Source of the DNA: Methylosinus sp. Sm6
Lineage (GTDB): Bacteria > Pseudomonadota > Alphaproteobacteria > Rhizobiales > Beijerinckiaceae
Direction of reading: 5' to 3'
Length of the DNA: 38,174 nt
NCBI RefSeq assembly: GCF_019802345.1
Contig: NZ_JAINDZ010000042.1
Location: 1 to 38,174, forward strand
Below, piece by piece: positions 27,663-34,205 of the stretch; the first letter of the stretch is position 1; each line of letters opens with the position of its first letter. The notes below the pieces were generated by a model. The model saw only the letters and a list, made by a program, of their open reading frames with translations, searched no databases and was not told the origin of the DNA. Made by a program: the position numbers and the translations under genes.

Positions 27663-28817
27663 ATGACCAGCGCCGATCCGCCCCTCGCCCCTCGCGTGCG
27701 CCGGCTGCGGCTCTCCGAATTCCGATCCTATCCCGCGCTCGACGTCGCGGTCGAGGCGCCGCTCGTCGCGCTCTTCGGCGAGAACGGCGCCGGCAAGACC
27801 AATATTCTCGAAGCGCTGTCGCTCTTTTCGCCCGGCCGCGGCCTGCGCGGCGCGGACATCGCCGAATGCGCGCGGCGCCGAGGCGGGGGCGGCTTCGCCG
27901 TCTCGATCGATCTCGATTCCGACGGCCGCGTCGCGCAGCTCGGCCATGGTCTCGAAGCGGGCGCGCCCGGCGAGGCGGCGGCGCGCCGCTTCCGCATCGA
28001 TCGCGTCCCGGTCGCCTCCGCGCGCGCCTTCGCCGATCATCTGCGCCCTTTGTGGCTGACGCCGGCGATGGATGGGCTGTTCGCCGGCCCGGCCGGCGAT
28101 CGGCGGCGCTTTCTCGATCGGCTGACGCTGAGCGTCGACGCCGAGCACGGCCCGCGCGCGGCCCGGCTGGAGCGCGCCTTGCGCAACCGCAATCGCCTGC
28201 TCGCCGAGGAGTCGGCGGACAGCCGCTGGCTGACGGCGGCCGAGCGCGAAATCGCCGCGCTCGCCGTCGCCGTCGCCGCGGCGCGCCGCGACACGGTGGA
28301 GCGGCTGCGCGCGCTGATCGCGGCCGAGCGCGACGACGCCTCGCCCTTCCCCTTCGCCGATGTGTCCATCGACGGCGAGCTCGAGCGCATGGTCGGCGAG
28401 GAGCCGGCGCTGCGCGTCGAGGATCATTATCGCGGGCTCCTGGCGGCGATGCGTCGCCGCGACGCCGCCGCCGGCCGCACGCTCAGCGGGCCGCAGGCGA
28501 GCGACCTCGCCGTGCGCCACGGCCCCAAGGACGAGGCGGCGCGCGCCTGCTCGACCGGCGAGCAGAAGGCGCTGCTGACCGGCCTCGTGCTCGCCCATGC
28601 GCGCCTCGTCGCGGCGACGACAGGCGTCGCGCCGCTGCTGCTGCTCGACGAGATCGCCGCCCATTTCGATCCGCTGCGGCGCGAGGCGCTGTTCGACGAG
28701 CTGGGAAGAATCGGCGGGCAGGTGTGGATGACCGGCGCCGACCCGCATGTCTTCGATTCGCTCGCCGGCCGCGCCGATCTGCTGCGCGTGACGCCGGGGC
28801 ATGTGGCGCGCGCTTGA
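27663..28817 (+). CDS. recF: DNA replication and repair protein RecF
   Basis: A 384-residue SMC-like ATPase that helps load RecA at gapped DNA with RecO and RecR. The start LRLSEFRSYPALDVAVEAP is followed by the Walker A GENGAGKTNILEALSL (about 37-50), the signature region STGEQKALLTGLVLAHA (about 298-314) and the Walker B LLLLDEIAAHFD (about 328-338). Length and order match the family. The ATG at 27663 is preferred because the longer frame runs back through the terminator. There is no dnaA or dnaN beside it, so this is not the classic origin cluster. Confidence 0.94.
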   Translation: MTSADPPLAPRVRRLRLSEFRSYPALDVAVEAPLVALFGENGAGKTNILEALSLFSPGRGLRGADIAECARRRGGGGFAVSIDLDSDGRVAQLGHGLEAGAPGEAAARRFRIDRVPVASARAFADHLRPLWLTPAMDGLFAGPAGDRRRFLDRLTLSVDAEHGPRAARLERALRNRNRLLAEESADSRWLTAAEREIAALAVAVAAARRDTVERLRALIAAERDDASPFPFADVSIDGELERMVGEEPALRVEDHYRGLLAAMRRRDAAAGRTLSGPQASDLAVRHGPKDEAARACSTGEQKALLTGLVLAHARLVAATTGVAPLLLLDEIAAHFDPLRREALFDELGRIGGQVWMTGADPHVFDSLAGRADLLRVTPGHVARA

Positions 28818-28917
28818 GCAGCGCCGCTTCAATTTCCGATTAAGCTCTCGTCGCTAGCGTCGCCGCGAGGGGGTTCGCCCTGCCCGAGAGAGCGGAGCTT
28901 TCCGGAGGAACCCGGAG

Positions 28918-30120
28918 ATGGAGCCCCGCATGCATCACCATTTCAAGGCGCTGGACGGTCTGCGCGGGGTCGCGGCGATTGCGGTCGTCGTCACGCACGC
29001 CTGGAAATTGTTGGACGTTCAGCCATTGCGGCACGGCTATCTTGCGGTCGATTTCTTTTTTTTGCTCAGTGGGTTCGTTATCGCCGTCGCATATCAGGAC
29101 CGAATATCGGCGGGGTTCGGCTTCGCAGATTTCTGGAAAGCGCGGATCATTCGGCTCTACCCGCTGGTCCTCGTCGGAAGCCTGTCCGGGGCGGCGACGG
29201 CTTACTTCGTCTACGACCCTCCGCTATGGCGTCTGATGCTCGCGACATTCACGCAGGCGCTGTTCTTGCCGGCGCCGTGGGAGAACGGCCTCGGCTTCGG
29301 CCTATGGCCGCTCGATCCTCCGGCTTGGTCGCTGTTCTGGGAACTCGTCGCGAGCGCCGCCTTTGCCCTATGGATGGCGCGGGCGAGGACGACATCATTG
29401 GCTTGCGTCGCCTCGATCAGCGCTTTGGCGCTCTGCGCCATCGCGGCGAAAACCTCGACCCTCGAATTGGGCTTCACGCGCGCGACGTTTTGGGCGGGAG
29501 TATTTCGCGTGTCGTTCGCATTCACCATCGGAGTCTTGCTGTTCCGAGCCTATCGCGCGGACAGGCTTCCGAAGCTCGAGGTCCACGTCTCCATTGTCGC
29601 TTGCGCGCTGCTGGCGTTGTTCGCCTATCCAGAGCAGAGCGGGGGCGTCGAGGCGCTGTCAGCGCTCGTTATTCTCCCCGTTCTTCTTACACTCGCTATT
29701 TCTTCGCGCGGCGAAGGCGCGTTTTGGGAGTGGTCGGGACGGATTTCCTACCCGATCTACTTGTTGCATTATCCTGTGCTCGTCATTGCCGAAACGAGCG
29801 GATTTGCGACCGGAGGCATGGCGAGCCGGATCGGCGTCGCGACGCTCTATGTGTCTGCATGCCTTTGCTTGTCCGCCGTCGTGCTCGTCTTTTATGACGA
29901 GCCCTTCCGGGCTTATCTGCGACGCCGCATCGCGGGCGCGCCTGCGCTGCGGCCGTCCACGCTTCCGAGGCTTCGCCCTGCGGCCGCCGAACAGCAAGCG
30001 TCGTCGACGACCGGCGCGGTCTCGATCCCGATGAGCGCGCTCGCCCGAGCGCTCAGCCGCCGAGCTCGAAAGGCCGTTTCAGCTCCAGCCGGAAGCGATG
30101 CGCCGGATAGACGCCGATGA
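28918..30120 (+). CDS. Acyltransferase 3 family membrane protein
   Basis: A 400-residue inner-membrane protein of the type that O-acetylates or otherwise acylates surface sugars. The family start is KALDGLRGVAAIAVVVTHA, followed by GYLAVDFFFLLSGFVIA and the ARIIRLYPLVL motif. About ten membrane segments follow and the protein ends in a Pro/Arg/Ser-rich tail. A CGGAGGA nine bases before ATG 28918 sets the start. Base composition is visibly lower in GC than recF and pheA (for example TTTCTTTTTTTTGCTCAG), suggesting recent acquisition. The last 68 bases overlap the end of pheA on the other strand. The acceptor glycan is unknown. Confidence 0.85.
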   Translation: MEPRMHHHFKALDGLRGVAAIAVVVTHAWKLLDVQPLRHGYLAVDFFFLLSGFVIAVAYQDRISAGFGFADFWKARIIRLYPLVLVGSLSGAATAYFVYDPPLWRLMLATFTQALFLPAPWENGLGFGLWPLDPPAWSLFWELVASAAFALWMARARTTSLACVASISALALCAIAAKTSTLELGFTRATFWAGVFRVSFAFTIGVLLFRAYRADRLPKLEVHVSIVACALLALFAYPEQSGGVEALSALVILPVLLTLAISSRGEGAFWEWSGRISYPIYLLHYPVLVIAETSGFATGGMASRIGVATLYVSACLCLSAVVLVFYDEPFRAYLRRRIAGAPALRPSTLPRLRPAAAEQQASSTTGAVSIPMSALARALSRRARKAVSAPAGSDAPDRRR

Positions 30121-30922
30121 TCTCGAGCTCCTTGGAGAAGAAGCGCAGCTCCTCGAAGGCGCGGGCGAGCGCCGGCTCCTCGGGATGGCCGTCGACATCG
30201 GCGAGGAAGCGCGTCGCCGCGAACTCGCCGTCGACCATATAGCTCTCGAGCTTGGTCATGTTGACGCCATTGGTGGCGAAGCCGCCCAGCGCCTTGTAGA
30301 GCGCCGCCGGCACATTGCGCACGCGGAACACGAAGCTCGTCATGGTCGGGCCGTTGTTCGGCGCGGCCCACTGCGGCGTCTTCGACAGAATGACGAAGCG
30401 CGTGGTGTTGTGCGCCGCGTCCTCGACATTCTCGGCGATGATGTCGAGGCCGTAGATGTCGGCGGCGAGCCGCGGCGCCAGCGCCGCCTTGCTTTTATCG
30501 CCCCATTCGGCGACCTCGCGCGCGGCGCCGGCGGTGTCGCCGGCGGTGTGGGCGGCGAGGCCGAGCTCGCGAATGGCGCGGCGGCATTGGCCGAGCGCAT
30601 GCACATGGCTGTAGACGTTGCGCAGGCTCTCGCGCGTCGCGCCGCGCGGCGCCATCAGCTGAAAATGGATCGGCAGAAAATATTCGCCGATGATGTGCAG
30701 GCCCGAATTCGGCAGGAAATGATGGATGTCGGCGACGCGGCCGGCGATCGAGTTCTCGATCGGAATCATGCCGAGCGCGGCGACGCCGTCGGTGACGGCG
30801 GCGAAGGCGTCCTCGAAGCTGGCGCAGGGCAGGGGCTCGAGCTGCGGATAGGCGTCGCGGCAGGCGATGTCGGAATTGGCGCCGGGCTCTCCCTGATAGG
30901 CGATTTTCGGCTTCTTTGTCAT
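30053..30922 (-). CDS. pheA: Prephenate dehydratase
   Basis: A 289-residue cytosolic enzyme that turns prephenate into phenylpyruvate for phenylalanine synthesis. The catalytic domain begins KIAYQGEPGANSDIACRDAY, includes GMIPIENSIAGRV and ends with the NTTRFVILSK motif that carries the catalytic Thr-Arg-Phe. A regulatory ACT domain follows (about 200-280: PAALYKALGGFATNGVNMTK and the LESYM motif), implying feedback control by phenylalanine. The start at MTKKPK (30922) has CCGGAGA nine to twelve bases upstream; a longer frame to 30982 begins within a repeat motif. There is no chorismate mutase fusion. Confidence 0.94.
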   Translation of the reverse strand: MTKKPKIAYQGEPGANSDIACRDAYPQLEPLPCASFEDAFAAVTDGVAALGMIPIENSIAGRVADIHHFLPNSGLHIIGEYFLPIHFQLMAPRGATRESLRNVYSHVHALGQCRRAIRELGLAAHTAGDTAGAAREVAEWGDKSKAALAPRLAADIYGLDIIAENVEDAAHNTTRFVILSKTPQWAAPNNGPTMTSFVFRVRNVPAALYKALGGFATNGVNMTKLESYMVDGEFAATRFLADVDGHPEEPALARAFEELRFFSKELEIIGVYPAHRFRLELKRPFELGG

Positions 30923-30976
30923 CCAACGCATCTCCGGATCGCCGCAGCGGCGCGGCTTCGCCGCCTCACTGTTAGG

Positions 30977-31130
30977 GGACACATGAAACTGGAGTAGGCG
31001 GGATTACACAAGGCCACGCGGAATCACCTGGGATTGCTGGCATTAGGTTGAATTCCGGCGGGTGGCGCAAGACGGACGCTCCGGACACATGAAACCGGAG
31101 GGAGGTCCCGGCGGACACATGATCCTAGAG
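30977..31130. repeat. Three direct copies of a GGACACATGA motif
   Basis: GGACACATGAAACTGGAG (30977-30994), GGACACATGAAACCGGAG (31083-31100) and GGACACATGATCCTAGAG (31113-31130). The first two differ at one base; the third is diverged in its second half. Several related short repeats close to one another are a feature of the ends of IS21-type insertion sequences. No transposase gene is beside them, so this would be a remnant. The identification is tentative. Confidence 0.6.
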
Positions 31131-31245
31131 GACCGAGGCGGGCTTTGGAAGGGCTTCGAGTCCGACCCGAAAAGGCTTCGAGGCTAGCAAAACCGGGCCG
31201 ACCGCTGACTGAGCGGCCGTTTGGCGGCGGGTCGGGAGGCATCTA

Positions 31246-31390
31246 TGTTGGCCAGAACTTTCCCGGAAGGGGAAAGTTCTGGCCGAGACACGGAGAAGCG
31301 GCGCAAATATCGATGAAATCAAGATGATAGCTGGCCAGAAGGCTAACCGCCTTCGACGGCTAACTTTCCCCCTTTGGGGGGCAATGGATC
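31246..31390. other. Candidate left attachment end of the Mu-like prophage
   Basis: TGTTGGCCAGAACTTTCCC starts at 31246 with the TG dinucleotide expected at the end of Mu-type elements. The motif GGCCAGAA/AACTTTCCC occurs directly at 31250-31264, inverted at 31270-31284, and in parts at 31333-31340 and 31362-31370. Clustered copies in mixed orientation would fit transposase-binding sites. The call rests on position and pattern only; the right end and target duplication are outside the window. Confidence 0.35.
31250..31284. repeat. Perfect 15-bp inverted repeat
   Basis: GGCCAGAACTTTCCC and GGGAAAGTTCTGGCC are exact complements around the 5-base loop GGAAG. On either strand an RNA hairpin would form, but there is no following T-run. 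It may be a pair of transposase-binding sites at the prophage left end or the remains of another mobile element. Confidence 0.8.
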
Positions 31391-31672
31391 GCCAGACAGC
31401 GCCGCGACGCGCTGCCGACCACGACTGGCACGCTCGCTCCGGCAATCACCCGCGCCAGCATAGCGCCCCAGGCGGAGAGGCAGGGGTATCCGAGCGCCCG
31501 AGCCTCGGCGGCGTTAGCCGGGGCAATGATGGCGATCTCCGCCAGCCCCCTTCGCACCGCGTCCGCCTGCACGTGCGCCGCCTCAGCCTCCTGGGCGCGC
31601 CAAGAGACGCATAACAACGCCCTCCAAAACACCCAGCCGCTCATGCATCACTACGCGATGTTTGCATGGCGA

Positions 31673-32056
31673 TCAGCGAAGGGCTTTGACGCATTTGGAC
31701 TTGTAATCCATATAGTCGGATAGTTCGACGCTCGCACTGCCGCGCCTATGCTGTAAGTCTGATAGATAATTCGCGAGAGATTGAGCAGCCATAGCGCAAT
31801 TGACCTGCGCATGATCGTTCCTCGGTTGCGGAGACCAGTATTTTACCTGAGATATCCGCCTGCTAGCTTGTAAAACGAGCGCGAACTGGCCATCGGTCGA
31901 CAAACGTTGAAAGTAGCGGGCCTGTCTTTCGATGTCTGTTAGGCCTGAAATCCATTCTATAGTAGAAATGACCTCCGCATTGGCTTGAGAACTCAAAGCG
32001 AAAGGCGTCGCTACAATGATCGCCACCGCGACATTCCGAGCGTAAACACGCATCAT
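31673..32056 (-). CDS. Secreted hypothetical protein downstream of the phage repressor
   Basis: A 127-residue protein with a signal peptide (MMRVYARNVAVAIIVATPFA, cleavage near ANA) and a mature part of about 100 residues containing two cysteines (NCAMAAQ and KCVKAL). Its start overlaps the repressor stop (ATGATG), so it is translated with the repressor and would be made in the lysogen. Codon use and base composition are more AT-rich than the surrounding genes. No family was recognised. Genes in this place are often morons expressed in lysogens, for instance for superinfection exclusion or host fitness; that role is inference. Confidence 0.65.
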   Translation of the reverse strand: MMRVYARNVAVAIIVATPFALSSQANAEVISTIEWISGLTDIERQARYFQRLSTDGQFALVLQASRRISQVKYWSPQPRNDHAQVNCAMAAQSLANYLSDLQHRRGSASVELSDYMDYKSKCVKALR

Positions 32057-32778
32057 AAAGCCCTTTCCGTCCAAAAAGCGCGCCCGTGCACTCTCAAATC
32101 CCGCGAGTCGGCCACGCTCAACTCCTCATCGGGAAATAGACGCTTATCTCCATTGTCGGATTTCAGCGTGATCTTGCCGGAAATCGACTTGTGGAGGCGT
32201 TTGATCCGGACCTCGTCGCCGAGCGACACGACATAAATGTCACCGTCGACCACATCACGGCCGAGCCGATCGACCATCACCAGCGCGCGGTCGGCGATGG
32301 TCGGCACCATGCTCACCCCGCAGGATCGTATCAGCTGCGCGGCCTCCGGCGATACTCCGTGATGCCGAAAAAACGCCCGCGAGAACGGCGCTCGCCCCAG
32401 CTCCGCGGCGTCGCCATTGATCGAGCCTGCGCCGGCCGCGGCCCGAATATCCAGAATCGGCACCTGAATCGTATCGTCTGATGCGAGAACGTTTCCCCTG
32501 ATCTGATCGTCCGATAGGACTGCACCTTGGCCATATACGAGCCATCGGAGCGACACTCCGGCGAAGCCCGCAATAGCGCAGAGCTTCGAGATCGACGGCT
32601 CGGAATCCCCGCCGATATAGCGACGCAGCTGCGAATCCGAAATGCCCGTGACTTTCATCGCGACCCGAACTCCACCAGCTGCGTCAATAGCTTGACCGAG
32701 GCGCTCCGCAAAACCGGGCGCCACTGATCCGCCGTCGACGTCGCCAGATAAGCCGACGATTTCACCGCACAAGGGCAT
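32053..32778 (-). CDS. Phage repressor, HTH plus S24 peptidase (CI/LexA-like)
   Basis: A 241-residue repressor. The N-terminal helix-turn-helix (about 26-82) reads FAERLGQAIDAAGGVRVAMK, then TGISDSQLRRYIGG, PSISKLCAIAGFAGVSLRWL. The C-terminal half is a LexA/CI-type S24 domain with the catalytic S156 in GVSMVPT and K193 in DEVRIKRL, and an Ala-Gly pair in AAAGAGS that could be the cleavage site. The residues needed for RecA-stimulated self-cleavage thus seem present, so induction by DNA damage is plausible. It is divergent from the Ner-like gene across an operator-like region, as in Mu-type phages, and is followed by an overlapping secreted accessory gene. Confidence 0.87.
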   Translation of the reverse strand: MPLCGEIVGLSGDVDGGSVAPGFAERLGQAIDAAGGVRVAMKVTGISDSQLRRYIGGDSEPSISKLCAIAGFAGVSLRWLVYGQGAVLSDDQIRGNVLASDDTIQVPILDIRAAAGAGSINGDAAELGRAPFSRAFFRHHGVSPEAAQLIRSCGVSMVPTIADRALVMVDRLGRDVVDGDIYVVSLGDEVRIKRLHKSISGKITLKSDNGDKRLFPDEELSVADSRDLRVHGRAFWTERAL

Positions 32779-32911
32779 TATTCACCATTTCAGCGCGACG
32801 CTTCCACAAATCCGACTTGACCTTTTCACCTTATATGATGAAATGGGGACAAGTTCGATTTGCAAATACGGTTAACACGCCGCCTCCGGCGTGTCACGGC
32901 GCGGGAGCCAC
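32779..32911. promoter_or_regulatory. Operator/promoter region between repressor and Ner-like gene
   Basis: An AT-rich spacer between divergent regulators. CCATTTCA at 32785-32792 recurs inverted as TGAAATGG at 32839-32846, TTCACC occurs twice (32781 and 32825), ATTTGCAAAT is a perfect palindrome (32858-32867), and ACACGCCG-CCTC-CGGCGTGT forms a hairpin (32875-32894) just before the Ner-like ribosome-binding site. TTGACC at 32817 and TATGAT at 32834 look like promoter elements but are too close together to pair. These are candidate operators for both repressors. Confidence 0.6.
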
Positions 32912-33187
32912 ATGGCCAGAGGCTGGAGCCATCAAAGGATATTGTTCGCGGTGCGCGAGCGCGGGACGACGCTCATGGCGCTCGGCCGCGAGGCCGGCTA
33001 CGGCCGCACGACGCTCCACAACGCCCTGTCGAAACGCCATCCGCGCGCCCATGCCGTCATCGCCAAATTCCTCGGCGTGTCGCGCCACGAGCTGTGGCCC
33101 GATTGGTATGGCCAGAATGACGAGCTGCTGCCGCTGAAGGCGACCGCCAAGGCGTCCCGCGCTCGGCGGCGAAAGACGCGACCATGA
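32912..33187 (+). CDS. Ner-like phage regulator
   Basis: A 91-residue DNA-binding protein of the Mu Ner / SfsB (Nlp) type. It starts MARGWSHQRILFAVRERGTT, with the lambda-repressor-like helices LMALGREAGYGRTTLHNALS and AHAVIAKFLGVSRHELWPDW, which is the family signature. The tail is Lys/Arg-rich. In Mu, Ner switches the early promoter and limits repressor and early transcription. GGGAG five to six bases before ATG 32912 supports this start over a GTG at 32891 lying in the hairpin. It overlaps the next gene by ATGA. Confidence 0.88.
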   Translation: MARGWSHQRILFAVRERGTTLMALGREAGYGRTTLHNALSKRHPRAHAVIAKFLGVSRHELWPDWYGQNDELLPLKATAKASRARRRKTRP

Positions 33188-34194
33188 CCCGCGCCATCCC
33201 CTTCATCCGCCATTTCCTCCCGCGATCAGGTCGACAGTCCAGCGCGGAGGAAAGAGGCGCGGCGGCGGCCGCATCCTCCCGGCTCTCCCGGCCGCCGCGC
33301 CTCGCACTTCACATGCGTTCCCTTCAACCGCGTGCCCCTATGAGGTCGCCGTCCGTGGCAGAACCGCTGCGCATTCCCCTTTTCGAAATCGAATCCTCCA
33401 ACCGGCTGCGGCCCGTCGATCCAGACTGGGCGGCGGCCATCGCCGGATCGATCGCCGCCAAGGGCCTCGATCAGCCGATCACCATCCGGCGCAAAGGCAA
33501 CGGATATCAGCTCGTGATCGGCGGGCATCGCCTCCACGCATTCGGGATCCTCGGCCTCGAGGAGCTTATCGAGGGCGTCCATTTCAAGCTGGTCGAGCAG
33601 AGCGACGATCAGGCAGAGCTGTCAGAGATCGACGAGAATTTGATGCGCCGCGAATTGTCGGCCGTCGATCGCGCGATCTTCCTGGCGCGACGCAAGAGCG
33701 TCTGGGATCGCGTCTATCCCGAGACGACGGCGGGCGGCGACCGCAAATCACAGAAAGCGAAAGAGAAAATCAAACGGACAACATGTCCGTTTGTTCCGGA
33801 GACCTTCTCGAAGGACGCCGCCGCTAAAACCGGGCTGTCCGACCGGACCATTCGCCGCTCGATCGCGCTGGCGAATGTGGTTCCGCGCGAGGTGGTGGAG
33901 CTGATCCGCCCCACCAAGCTCGCCGACAATGCCGCGCAGCTCCGCCAGCTCGGACGCGAGACGCCGGAGAACCAGCTGCTCATCGCGCGGGCGATCTGCG
34001 CCGGCGGCGGCAAGTCGATCAGCCATGCCCGGCAGATCCTCGGCCTCGCCAAACCCTCGGAGCACGACCCGCATACGCAGATCGCCAACAAGCTGCTCGC
34101 GTTGTGGAACCGATCGTCGCCGCGGGCGCGCGAGACCTTTCTCGAGGCGATCGGCCTCGGCGAGGCCGAGGCCGAAGAAACAGAAGCGGCGTAA
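33184..34194 (+). CDS. ParB-like protein of Mu-like phage
   Basis: Up to 336 residues, with a ParB N-terminal nuclease/CTPase-like domain (about 62-165: IPLFEIESSNRLRPVDPDWA, QPITIRRKGNGYQLVIGGHR with the GGHRLHA box) and a helix-turn-helix (about 207-233: FSKDAAAKTGLSDRTIRRSI). In the linker between them the DNA contains a perfect 10-bp inverted repeat (33771-33793). The first ~50 residues are Arg/Ser/Pro-rich and poorly convincing, so the true start may be the ATG at 33313 or 33340, though the ATGA overlap with the Ner-like gene favours 33184. Proteins like this lie beside transposases in many alphaproteobacterial Mu-like prophages; their function is not established. Confidence 0.78.
   Translation: MTRAIPFIRHFLPRSGRQSSAEERGAAAAASSRLSRPPRLALHMRSLQPRAPMRSPSVAEPLRIPLFEIESSNRLRPVDPDWAAAIAGSIAAKGLDQPITIRRKGNGYQLVIGGHRLHAFGILGLEELIEGVHFKLVEQSDDQAELSEIDENLMRRELSAVDRAIFLARRKSVWDRVYPETTAGGDRKSQKAKEKIKRTTCPFVPETFSKDAAAKTGLSDRTIRRSIALANVVPREVVELIRPTKLADNAAQLRQLGRETPENQLLIARAICAGGGKSISHARQILGLAKPSEHDPHTQIANKLLALWNRSSPRARETFLEAIGLGEAEAEETEAA
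33771..33793. promoter_or_regulatory. Palindrome in the linker of the ParB-like gene (possible binding site)
   Basis: CAAACGGACA-ACA-TGTCCGTTTG is a perfect 10-bp inverted repeat with a 3-base spacer. It encodes a variable linker (KRTTCPFVP), so the constraint may be on DNA rather than protein. The size and symmetry are those of a ParB or repressor site. No second copy was noticed in the prophage part of the window. Confidence 0.6.
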
Positions 34195-34205
34195 AGGGAA
34201 ACATC

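Larger units (their letters stand above)
30983..31672. other. Gene-poor host/prophage boundary region
   Basis: Roughly 690 bases between pheA and the first supported prophage gene. It contains the GGACACATGA repeats, a perfect 15-bp inverted repeat (31250-31284), a further AACTTTCCC copy (31362-31370) and short GC-rich frames. A 94-residue leftward frame (31360-31644) is open but has no recognisable family and no good ribosome-binding site, so it is not called as a gene. The left end of the prophage should lie here. Confidence 0.5.

Noticed and set aside
31250-31284. Rho-independent terminator
   Set aside because: The hairpin is perfect but has no T-run on either strand and no gene ends directly before it.
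31360-31644. 94-codon leftward frame in the prophage boundary region
   Set aside because: Open, but it has no good SD before its ATG, no recognised family, and it overlaps candidate end repeats. It could be real with another start codon, but support is too weak to call.
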